Origin: JANXYW01 sp031400455
Lineage (GTDB): Bacteria; Chloroflexota; Dehalococcoidia; DSTF01; JACRBR01
Length of the DNA stretch: 40,883 nucleotides
Assembly: GCA_031400455.1 (NCBI GenBank)
Contig: JANNPX010000007.1
Span: 1-40,883, forward strand
Direction: 5' to 3'
The first letter of the stretch is position 1, and every line of letters starts with the position of its first letter. Below, one piece after another: positions 7,673 through 16,205 of the stretch. The notes beneath the pieces are model-generated. The model saw only the letters and a program-made list of their open reading frames with translations, ran no database searches and was not told where the DNA came from. Made by a program: the position numbers and the translations under genes.

Positions 7673-8134
7673 GTGGCTCTCTCAGACCACATCACCATCA
7701 CAGAACTCGCCCAGCGCAGTGGCGTCGCTGCCTCTGCGCTGCGCTACTACGAATCGCTGGGACTCATCGGCGCGGAGCGCACAGCCGGCAACCAGCGGCG
7801 CTATCGCCGGAGCGTGCTGCGTCGCGTCGCCGTCATCAAGGTGGCGCAGGCCATGGGCGTACCGCTGCGGCAGATCCACTCCGCGCTCGCGAAGTTGCCC
7901 GACCGGCGGGATCCTACCCCCTCCGACTGGGCACGACTGTCGCGCGCCTGGCGCGGAGAATTGACCGGCCGCATCGTCACCCTCGAAAAGCTGCGCGATC
8001 AGCTCTCGTCGTGCATCGGATGCGGCTGCCTGTCATTGGACCGGTGCGGCTTGTTCAACCCCGCGGACCGAGCGCAGAGTGGTGGCGCAGGCCCGAGGTA
8101 CCTCCTCGGCGACCTTCCCGAGCCCTCACCGTAG
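7673..8134 (+). CDS. soxR: Redox-sensing MerR-family activator SoxR
   Basis: 153 residues. A MerR winged helix fills residues 7-75 (ITELAQRSGVAASALRYYES, GNQRRYRRSVLRRV), then a dimerisation helix, then the [2Fe-2S] site CIGCGCLSLDRC. Its spacing C-x2-C-x-C-x5-C (Cys114, 117, 119, 125) is diagnostic of SoxR, followed by the usual LFNPAD. Oxidation of the cluster by redox-cycling compounds or superoxide switches on target promoters. GGAGG lies 9 bases before the GTG start; a TTG three bases earlier is also possible. It diverges from the split transketolase genes, whose promoter carries the matching operator, so those genes are the obvious targets. Confidence 0.92.
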   Translation: MALSDHITITELAQRSGVAASALRYYESLGLIGAERTAGNQRRYRRSVLRRVAVIKVAQAMGVPLRQIHSALAKLPDRRDPTPSDWARLSRAWRGELTGRIVTLEKLRDQLSSCIGCGCLSLDRCGLFNPADRAQSGGAGPRYLLGDLPEPSP

Positions 8135-8224
8135 GGCACGCTCGCCGGCGTTAGCCCCGCGATCCGGGCGACCACCACATGTGGCCACACTGTCCCGCCC
8201 GTGGCGAACCACTCCCGCGATCTT

Positions 8225-8258
8225 GTAGGGGCGCAACCCGTCGCGCCCTCTGCGGGCA
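8225..8258 (+). repeat. GTAGGGGC palindromic element, copy 4
   Basis: GTAGGGGC with arms GGGCGC...GCGCCC, followed by TCTGCGGGCA. The 34-base unit recurs in opposite orientation at 17579-17612 with a single difference. Confidence 0.65.
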
Positions 8259-8338
8259 CGCTGCTCGGCCATGGCGAATAAGGCCCCCGCGACCGATAGC
8301 TCATCCGGGAGGGACTCAGCGCTCGCAATATCAAGAGA

Positions 8339-8359
8339 CTTGAGCTGATATATAGCAAG
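8339..8359 (+). promoter_or_regulatory. HAIR-like HspR operator upstream of dnaJ
   Basis: CTTGAGC, seven bases, TAGCAAG. The spacing equals that of the HspR-associated inverted repeat (CTTGAGT-N7-ACTCAAG), with 10 of 14 positions matching and both CTTG/CAAG cores intact. A nested TCAAG-AGA-CTTGA palindrome (8331-8343) overlaps the left half. hspR is the second gene downstream, so autoregulation of the operon is likely. Confidence 0.6.
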
Positions 8360-8400
8360 TTAGTTGCAAATGAGCGTGGCCGGTCGCTACTATGTCGGCA

Positions 8401-9390
8401 ATGGCGAACTTCTACGAAACCCTCGGCGTCAAGCGCGACGCCTCCGACAAGGAGGTCCGTTCCGCGTACCGGAAGCTCGCCCGTAAGCATCACCCCGATG
8501 TGAACCCCGGCGACAAGGCTGCCGAGGCCAAGTTCAAAGAGATCACCAACGCCTACGAGGTCCTGAACGATAAGGAAAAGCGCCGCAAGTACGACAAGTA
8601 CGGCGAGCGTTGGGAATACGCCGACCAGATCGAAGAAGCGGAGCGTCAGCGGGCCAGCGGCGGCGGGCGCTTCGCTCACGGCAACGGCGGCCGCGGTTCG
8701 CAGCAGTTCGACGTCAGCGACTTGGGCGACCTGGGCGGCGTATTCGGGCAGTTCTTCGGCCGTGGCGGCGGCGGAGTCCGCACGATGTCCAGGCGGGGCG
8801 CCGACATCCAGCAGCCAATCGACATAACACTGGAAGAGGCGTACCACGGCACGACTCGCACCATCGAGATGCTCGGCCTCGAACCCTGCCCCACCTGCGG
8901 CGGCACAGGCGAGATCGCCGGCGCTACCTGCCACATGTGTGGCGGCCACGGCCAGGTCCAGAAGCCGCGCCGCATCGAGGTGAAGATCCCGGCCGGCGTC
9001 GCCACCGGCGCGAAGGTCCGCGTCGCGAAGGAAGGGCAGCCCGGTATGGGCGGCGGCGCGAAGGGCGACCTGCTGCTCGTCGTTACCGTCCGTACGCAGT
9101 CGCGCTTCGAGCGCAAAGGCGACGACCTCATCACCGAGATCGAAGTCCCACTCACAACCGCCGTCCTCGGCGGCGAGGCGGAGGTCCCGACCGTTACCGC
9201 GAAGGTCATGCTGAAGATCCCGCCGCTCACGCAGAACGGCCGCGCCTTCAAACTCGGTGGGCTCGGCATGCCTCATCTCAACAAAGAGGGAAGAGGCGAC
9301 CTCCACGCAAGAGTCCGCGTGAAGCTCCCAGAACAGCTCGACGAAAAGCAGAAAGCACTATTCGAAGAGCTGAGCGCCGCCGGCGTGTAA
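8401..9390 (+). CDS. dnaJ: DnaJ/CbpA-like J-domain co-chaperone with half zinc finger
   Basis: 329 residues. The J domain (4-68) has HPD at 31-33, the motif that stimulates DnaK ATPase. A glycine/phenylalanine-rich linker follows, then a reduced zinc region with only two CxxCxGxG repeats (PCPTCGGTG from Cys163, CHMCGGHG from Cys177) instead of the four of classical DnaJ. The C-terminal peptide-binding domains come last (GRRPR-type PRRIEVKIPAG, then GDLLLVVTV and LGGEAEVPT). It delivers unfolded clients to DnaK in the cytosol. Start chosen at MANFYETLGV; a further ATG lies 9 bases upstream. First gene of a dnaJ-hspR-clp operon behind a HAIR-like operator. dnaK and grpE are not in the window. 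Confidence 0.88.
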   Translation: MANFYETLGVKRDASDKEVRSAYRKLARKHHPDVNPGDKAAEAKFKEITNAYEVLNDKEKRRKYDKYGERWEYADQIEEAERQRASGGGRFAHGNGGRGSQQFDVSDLGDLGGVFGQFFGRGGGGVRTMSRRGADIQQPIDITLEEAYHGTTRTIEMLGLEPCPTCGGTGEIAGATCHMCGGHGQVQKPRRIEVKIPAGVATGAKVRVAKEGQPGMGGGAKGDLLLVVTVRTQSRFERKGDDLITEIEVPLTTAVLGGEAEVPTVTAKVMLKIPPLTQNGRAFKLGGLGMPHLNKEGRGDLHARVRVKLPEQLDEKQKALFEELSAAGV

Positions 9391-9395
9391 CACCT

Positions 9396-9420
9396 GTACG
9401 GGCGCAACCCGTCGCGTCCG
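9396..9420 (+). repeat. Degenerate GTAGGGGC-type palindrome
   Basis: GTACGGGCGCAACCCGTCGC closely resembles the copy at 8225 but with GTAC for GTAG and a mutated right arm (GTCC for GCCC). It lies just after the dnaJ stop codon. Confidence 0.45.
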
Positions 9421-9469
9421 CGATCGGAGACGCAACACCGGAGAACGGCACAGAACCCCAAACAAACCA

Positions 9470-9496
9470 ATCTGTGAAATCTGCGAAATCTGCGGT
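9470..9496 (+). repeat. Three tandem 9-base units (ATCTGYGAA)
   Basis: ATCTGTGAA, ATCTGCGAA and ATCTGCGGT follow each other without gaps in the dnaJ-hspR spacer, ending 7 bases before the hspR ATG. Confidence 0.6.
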
Positions 9497-9503
9497 TAGA
9501 GAA

Positions 9504-9845
9504 ATGAACGAAGAACACGATCACGAAGACCCTGTATACGTCATCTCGATCGCCGCGCGCATCGTGGGCATGCACGCCCAGACCCTGCGCCAGTACGAAC
9601 GCGTCGGCCTCGTCGCGCCGAAGCGCACGACCGGCCGCATCCGCATGTACTCCCGCGCCGATATCGCCCGCCTCCGCCAGGTCCAGCGCCTCATGAACGA
9701 CCTCGGCGTGAACCTCGCCGGCGTGGAAGTGATCCTGAGAATGAACGAGAAGATGCAGCAGATGGAATCCGAAATGGAACAACTCCGCCAGCAGATCCAA
9801 ACCCTTCGTGACCGCCGCCTCCCGGCGCCGAGGAGCGACGCATGA
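9504..9845 (+). CDS. hspR: HspR, MerR-family heat-shock repressor
   Basis: 113 residues. The MerR-type winged helix begins VYVISIAARIVGMHAQTLRQ and continues through YERVGLVAPKRTTGRIRMYS, followed by a leucine- and glutamine-rich coiled coil (about 75-105) for dimerisation. The ISxAAxxxGxHxQTLRxYE pattern is characteristic of HspR, which represses chaperone operons at HAIR sites with DnaK as co-repressor. It lies between dnaJ and a Clp ATPase gene, and a HAIR-like site precedes dnaJ. Its leader contains the 9-base tandem repeat; no strong ribosome site is seen (TTAGAGAA). Confidence 0.9.
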   Translation: MNEEHDHEDPVYVISIAARIVGMHAQTLRQYERVGLVAPKRTTGRIRMYSRADIARLRQVQRLMNDLGVNLAGVEVILRMNEKMQQMESEMEQLRQQIQTLRDRRLPAPRSDA

Positions 9846-9869
9846 TGCGGACGGGTCGCACCCAAACCC

Positions 9870-9895
9870 GTAGCGGAGGAGCTTCAGCTCCGGTC
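9870..9895 (+). repeat. GTAGCGGAG hairpin variant
   Basis: GTAGC followed by GGAGCT-TC-AGCTCC, a 6-bp hairpin in the 111-base hspR-clp spacer. It has the GTAG start of the dispersed elements but a different arm family. Confidence 0.4.
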
Positions 9896-9956
9896 GACGC
9901 AAGAGCGCGCCACACCACAGAACAGACACCGAACAGGCGGTGAGGAGAACACCAAC

Positions 9957-12431
<2,475 letters not shown>

Positions 12432-12435
12432 CGGC

Positions 12436-12464
12436 GCAGCGGCGCACTGAAACGGCGCCGCTGC
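12436..12464 (+). terminator. Hairpin after the chaperone operon
   Basis: GCAGCGGCG, an 11-base loop and CGCCGCTGC follow the clp stop by four bases. There is no T-run, so it may be a weak or factor-assisted terminator between convergent operons. Confidence 0.45.
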
Positions 12465-12506
12465 TGGATCGATTCGTGGGCAAGTAGGACCGGGTGCTGG
12501 CTGCGC

Positions 12507-13157
12507 TCATGGGGGCGAGGGAATAACGCTTGCCGGCGCTGTTGTTGGTGACGCACTCGTTGGTGTAGCCAGCGCCTCAGCCGGGAAGACCGTCGGCGTG
12601 TGCGCTACAACTGGCGCATTGTGATCGGCAGAGCCAAGCCCCAAGGATGTAGCTACGCCGAGAGCTATCCCTATTGCGCCGATCGTCGCAAAGACGAGGG
12701 CAAAGTTCTCGCTAAAGCTGAAGCGCCGGATCAGAATCTTGTAATGAGGTGTTGTGCTGCGGTGCTTGGTTGTGGCGCGCTCCTCGCTTGAGAAGATCTG
12801 CGTGATCTCGTCGGGAGCACCGGCCGCGTAGGGCATCTGTTCTATGTGTTTCAAGGCGGCTTCGCCGTGCCGAATAAGGTCTTTGTTCCTCTGGTCGAGC
12901 TTCCAGAAGACGAACGCGAAGAATGCCAGCAAAAAGAAACCCACCGCGATGCCTGCACGTGGGATCGTCTCGTCTTTAAGGAGCGTGAGCCCACCGCCGA
13001 TGAGAACTGTGGCGAACAGCACGAAGAAGTTGAAGGTCTTCAGGCGCTGGTCGGCGTGAAATTGGAAGTATTTCCATGCGTAGTCGCGGAGCGCGTCGAC
13101 GCGATCGGAAGGCAGCGTAGAACCGCCTGGCGCCGCTGGGTCCTGCTTAGGTTCCAC
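12507..13157 (-). CDS. Membrane protein with 2TM hairpin, cytosolic helix and third TM (SLATT-like topology)
   Basis: 216 residues, function not recognised. A cytosolic amphipathic start (ALRDYAWKYFQFHADQRLK) leads into TM1 (about 42-60) and TM2 (67-85). A charged helix FWKLDQRNKDLIRHGEAALK, a polar stretch, TM3 (about 152-173) and a Pro/Thr/Ser-rich tail follow. The helix, 2TM hairpin and cytosolic helix resemble SLATT-type membrane effectors of bacterial conflict systems, but this is by topology only. It begins with GTG whose G is the last base of the protease stop (TAGTG), so the two are translationally coupled. It is the third gene of the operon and, in that context, a candidate effector or sensor. 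Confidence 0.6.
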   Translation of the reverse strand: MEPKQDPAAPGGSTLPSDRVDALRDYAWKYFQFHADQRLKTFNFFVLFATVLIGGGLTLLKDETIPRAGIAVGFFLLAFFAFVFWKLDQRNKDLIRHGEAALKHIEQMPYAAGAPDEITQIFSSEERATTKHRSTTPHYKILIRRFSFSENFALVFATIGAIGIALGVATSLGLGSADHNAPVVAHTPTVFPAEALATPTSASPTTAPASVIPSPP

Positions 13158-13966
13158 TAGGTTCGATCAATGCCGGTGCCAACGAGACCACGCATCAGCG
13201 CGGTAGTCAGGGGTGCCGCAGGGGTGAGCGAGCGCTGTTCCTCTATCGACGGTATCAGACAAACGAGCCAGCCCGTGTTCGCGCGGCCGAACTGTTTGTG
13301 TATGGAGATCAATCTAACGTCTCGCCAATACATGGGTGAAGACGTGCGGTTAATCGTCGCAGAGTGCGCCCAAGCATCGATGGCTTCCGTTATGCGCTCC
13401 GGGGTCACGCGGTTCGAGTCATACCGGTGTGCGGCATGGACGCTGTCTCCATTGCGGGCGGCTTCGAAGACACTGATCGCCGTTAGTTCCGAAACCCGCA
13501 AGCGGAAGGCGTGATGGGAGACCTTGTATTGCTTGGGCGCGGTGAGCATCCAGGGAAGAAGGGATCCTATTCGCACAGTGGCAAGGTCCCGCAGTAGCCA
13601 CCGCTCCGGCATCAGGAGACTAGCGGCAAATCGATCGCACCAACGTTCCACCTCTGCGCGGGATGCTTGAAGGAGATGCTCGGGTGCGTCGGAACAGCCT
13701 TCATCAGCGAGGTGCAAGTGGCCGAGTTCATGTGCAAGTGTGAACCGTCGGCGTGCCATCGAATCGGAGCGCCGCAGGACGATTTCTGCGCCGATTCGGC
13801 CTAAGTTCACGAGGTAGCCATCACGATCAAGGTGCTCTGCTCGAACTTGTAGTGCAGGCCACAGCGCGCAGACCCGCCGCAAGTCGACGGGTGCCTTGGT
13901 CTGCTCTGCGTCTGCAAGTAGCTTCTCCGCCGCAAACGGGGCGTCAGGAAGGTGCATTCGTGCCAT
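13157..13966 (-). CDS. ImmA/IrrE-family metallopeptidase
   Basis: 269 residues. The zinc site HELGH is at 79-83, in RRRFTLAHELGHLHLAD. The downstream helix EVERWCDRFAASLLMP (105-120) supplies the third acidic ligand and is the second hallmark of the family. ImmA cleaves the ICEBs1 repressor ImmR, and IrrE cleaves DdrO, both XRE-type repressors. Here the upstream gene encodes an XRE-domain protein, which is the natural substrate candidate. The C-terminal half (about 150-269) resembles nothing I recognise and could be a sensor. The start overlaps the preceding gene by 23 bases and the stop overlaps the next start by one base. Confidence 0.85.
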   Translation of the reverse strand: MARMHLPDAPFAAEKLLADAEQTKAPVDLRRVCALWPALQVRAEHLDRDGYLVNLGRIGAEIVLRRSDSMARRRFTLAHELGHLHLADEGCSDAPEHLLQASRAEVERWCDRFAASLLMPERWLLRDLATVRIGSLLPWMLTAPKQYKVSHHAFRLRVSELTAISVFEAARNGDSVHAAHRYDSNRVTPERITEAIDAWAHSATINRTSSPMYWRDVRLISIHKQFGRANTGWLVCLIPSIEEQRSLTPAAPLTTALMRGLVGTGIDRT

Positions 13967-14945
13967 CCGTGTTGTCGAGTGAGTCGATCACCCGTTGGAG
14001 CGTTCGTCGCACAAGGACGCTACGATCTTGGTCTGTGAGGCTACCGCGCCGAGCTGCAGCACGGTGACCGACCCAATCCTCGAGGACGCTAATCATACGT
14101 CCGGTGGAGTCAGGCTCGACGAGCTCGGCGACGGTGGTGCCGAGGACGCTCGCGATACGTCTGAGTTGCAATAGACTGCAGTTCGCGGTTCTGTCGGTCG
14201 ATTCCTCGAGGGCGCTCAGAGATGCGGGCGAAAGCTGCACCGCCTCGGCGAGCGTTTCGAGCGACATGCCGCGTTCCGATCGGAAGCGGCGTACGCTCGC
14301 TCCAACAATGTTCGTATCAAAATCTGTGAACGCGAGCTTCCTCTCTTCGAGCACGGGCCTGATCCTGGACAGTAGCGTGTGCAATTCGTCGTCGAGCTCC
14401 TCCGGCTCGGTGTACTCGATGTGATATTTGAGAGAAGGGATGCCGGTGACCATTCGGCTTACCGTTCGTGACGAGTGGGAGATGAGGATCATCGGCACGA
14501 GTCCGTTGTACGCGATTTCGAGCTCCTGTCCGGAGCCTGTGCTAGGTACCTGGCAGAGGTGGATCAGCAGATCGGAGTTGACGACCTTCTCGCGATCGAG
14601 AGCCCAAACTTCTGCGTCCGGAATCTCCTTGTTGTTGTCCGGGTCCGTCTTCGTACGTGGTTCATATAGGTCGACGCCGTGCTCAGCGCAGATGCGGGCG
14701 ACCTCGTGTGAAACCATCGAGATGGTCTGCTTCGAGGCTGGATCTAGGCCGGTTAGGGCGCACGCCAAGTATCCCGTCAGGGGGAGGGACATCGCTTCGT
14801 GGTTCAGAAGTGTCAGCTGGCCACGCACCGCCGGTTTCTGCACGGCGCGTGGTGCCTTCGCCTTATGCGTGCGCGGTTGCCTGCTCGGGCTAGGCGCGTC
14901 GTCGCGCGCGCCACTCGGGCTCCGTTCCCTTGCGTTGGTTTTCAT
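13944..14945 (-). CDS. Nucleoside 2-deoxyribosyltransferase-like domain fused to XRE DNA-binding domain
   Basis: 333 residues. A basic, disordered tail (1-50) is followed by a nucleoside-2-deoxyribosyltransferase-like domain (about 56-180). It shows GYLACALTG (58-66), YEPR (94-97), DREKVVNSDLLIHL (117-130) and STGSGQELEIAYNG (135-148), in which Glu141 or Glu143 aligns with the nucleophile of the family. After a linker, a Cro/C1 helix-turn-helix occupies about 214-278 (SVRRFRSERGMSLETLAEAV, SPASLSALEES, LRRIASVLGTTVAEL). The enzyme-like part may bind or hydrolyse a nucleotide signal and the HTH regulate the operon. GAGAGG precedes the ATG at 14945. It is the first gene of a coupled trio with an ImmA/IrrE protease and a membrane protein. 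Confidence 0.75.
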   Translation of the reverse strand: MKTNARERSPSGARDDAPSPSRQPRTHKAKAPRAVQKPAVRGQLTLLNHEAMSLPLTGYLACALTGLDPASKQTISMVSHEVARICAEHGVDLYEPRTKTDPDNNKEIPDAEVWALDREKVVNSDLLIHLCQVPSTGSGQELEIAYNGLVPMILISHSSRTVSRMVTGIPSLKYHIEYTEPEELDDELHTLLSRIRPVLEERKLAFTDFDTNIVGASVRRFRSERGMSLETLAEAVQLSPASLSALEESTDRTANCSLLQLRRIASVLGTTVAELVEPDSTGRMISVLEDWVGHRAAARRGSLTDQDRSVLVRRTLQRVIDSLDNTDGTNAPS

Positions 14946-15168
14946 TCGGTAGGCCTCTCGGATGTCGATGCGCTCGGACTACGTCAGCGCGCGCCGCGCG
15001 TCATCGCGAGCAATTCAGGCTTGATTTTATCACGACGCGCTGCCTCCCGCCTTCGCTCGGTGACACCACGCCTCGGACATCACCCCACTCCCGCCATATA
15101 CTCGCCGCACCAGCGGCGCCCGCCCAAGCTGACAACCTGACCCGCTGACATCCTGAAAGGCTCGCGCG
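14946..15168. promoter_or_regulatory. Divergent intergenic region
   Basis: No gene seen. For the leftward trio a TAAAAT -10-like box lies at 15024-15029 (minus strand), without a clear -35. For the rightward gene TATACT lies at 15097-15102 with a poor -35. GC-rich palindromic runs around 14984-15000 (GCGCGCGCCGCGCG) could be an operator for the XRE domain. Confidence 0.3.
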
Positions 15169-15501
15169 ATGCCCCGAGGAGGCCGCCGCCCCGGCGCTGG
15201 CGCCCGCAAGGGCAACACCAACGCCCTCAAATCGATCAACAACTCCCCGCGCGCCCAGATGGTCTACGAGGTCATCAGCGTCCATCCCGACAAGCGCGCC
15301 CTCGGCCAGATCCTCATCGACAACGGCCTCTCTCTCCCCAGAAAGTTCACCCCCGCCGACACCCGCCGCGCCGTCGCCATCTACTACAAACACTTCTTTG
15401 ATAGTCCCGAACCCAAACAATCAAAACGATCAACCACAGCCGACAATCCGCAAGAATCAGACCCGCAATCAATCAACCAGGACGCAGATCCCGAAGCATA
15501 A
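15169..15501 (+). CDS. Small protein with terminase-small-subunit-like N-terminus
   Basis: 110 residues. The start RGGRRPGAGARKGNTNALKS matches the GRRPGAGAPKGNxNALK motif common at the N-terminus of phage terminase small subunits and related orphan proteins. The middle (MVYEVISVHPDKRALGQILI) is globular; the last 35 residues are polar and probably disordered. Terminase small subunits bind phage DNA at packaging sites, but no other phage gene lies nearby, so it may be a domesticated remnant or unrelated DNA-binding protein. GAAAGG precedes the ATG by about 10 bases. It diverges from the deoxyribosyltransferase/XRE operon and is followed by a parS site. Confidence 0.55.
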   Translation: MPRGGRRPGAGARKGNTNALKSINNSPRAQMVYEVISVHPDKRALGQILIDNGLSLPRKFTPADTRRAVAIYYKHFFDSPEPKQSKRSTTADNPQESDPQSINQDADPEA

Positions 15502-15514
15502 TCAGTCACCAAAA

Positions 15515-15530
15515 TGTTTCACGTGAAACA
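15515..15530. other. parS partition site
   Basis: TGTTTCACGTGAAACA is a perfect 16-base palindrome matching the bacterial parS consensus bound by ParB/Spo0J. It lies in an intergenic stretch. Chromosomal parS sites usually cluster near the replication origin, though mobile elements and plasmids carry them too. Confidence 0.8.
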
Positions 15531-15578
15531 ATCGCCGCAACCGCCAGCTTCGAAAGGCAAGCGAAACCCATCCCCGAC

Positions 15579-15605
15579 CCTCAGTGTCCTCAGTGATCTC
15601 TGTGA
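15579..15605 (+). repeat. Three tandem 9-base units (CCTCAGTGT type)
   Basis: CCTCAGTGT, CCTCAGTGA and TCTCTGTGA follow directly on each other in the spacer between parS and hicB. This 221-base spacer (15502-15722) holds no other gene I can support. Confidence 0.55.
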
Positions 15606-15722
15606 AGAAGAGAAAAAGAAACGAGATCAATCAAACAGCGCAGCGCCAAGCATCCTTGAGGCAACAAACATGGCCGGCGTCCTCTCCGCTATCATGTGTC
15701 ACACAAAGGAATCGAGGCGCAC

Positions 15723-15968
15723 GTGACCGAAGCTCTGCTCTCCATCCACGTAGAAGCCCTGCCTGAGGGCGGCTTCCTCGCGACCAGCGACGAGCTGCCC
15801 GGCCTCCTCGCTCAGGGCCGCACCGTCGCCGAGACTCTCGAGATCGCCCAGGACGTCGCTCGCAAGCTCGTCGAGTCCTACCTCGAGCACGGCGATCCGC
15901 TGCCGCCCGCCCTCAGCACCGCATCACCGTCGGAGGTCGACGTCCGCATCCCCATCACCATCTCCTGA
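15723..15968 (+). CDS. hicB: HicB-family antitoxin
   Basis: 81 residues with the partial RNase-H-like HicB fold: TEALLSIHVEALPEGGFLAT, SDELPGLLAQGRTVAET, AQDVARKLVESYLEHG. It neutralises the mRNA interferase encoded next. The C-terminus ends in DVRIPITIS and shows no appended ribbon-helix-helix or HTH, so DNA binding is not evident. I start at GTG 15723 with GAGG just upstream; an in-frame GTG at 15696 is less likely. Its stop overlaps the hicA ATG by one base. The antitoxin-first order is common for HicBA pairs of this type. Confidence 0.82.
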   Translation: MTEALLSIHVEALPEGGFLATSDELPGLLAQGRTVAETLEIAQDVARKLVESYLEHGDPLPPALSTASPSEVDVRIPITIS

Positions 15969-16192
15969 TGGGCCGTCTCGCCGGGTTCACCGCCAGCGAC
16001 GTGCTGCGCAAGCTTCGGCGCGCGGGCTTCGTCTTCGATCGTCAGGCGAAGGGCAGCCACGAGATCTGGTGGCATCCCGAGAACCGTCGCCGCGTAACAA
16101 TCCCCCGCCACGCCGGCGATCTCCCCGAAGGCACCGTCCGCGCCATCGTCAAGCAGGCAGGCTTCACGCCAGACGAATTCGAAGCGCTGTAA
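15968..16192 (+). CDS. hicA: HicA-family mRNA interferase toxin
   Basis: 74 residues with a double-stranded-RNA-binding-like fold: TASDVLRKLRRAGFVFDRQA, then KGSHEIWWHP with the catalytic His of the GSH motif, then RRVTIPRHAGDLPEGTVRAI. HicA cleaves mRNAs and tmRNA to stop growth and is held inactive by HicB. It overlaps hicB by one base (TGATG). The gene is intact in length and motif, so the module is probably functional. Confidence 0.88.
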   Translation: MGRLAGFTASDVLRKLRRAGFVFDRQAKGSHEIWWHPENRRRVTIPRHAGDLPEGTVRAIVKQAGFTPDEFEAL

Positions 16193-16205
16193 CGGGCGGC
16201 CGCCG

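Noticed and set aside
15514..15726. A 70-codon frame beginning MFHVKQ
   Set aside because: Its ATG and first codons are the parS palindrome itself; the rest spans a tandem repeat and the hicB leader, with no protein motif.
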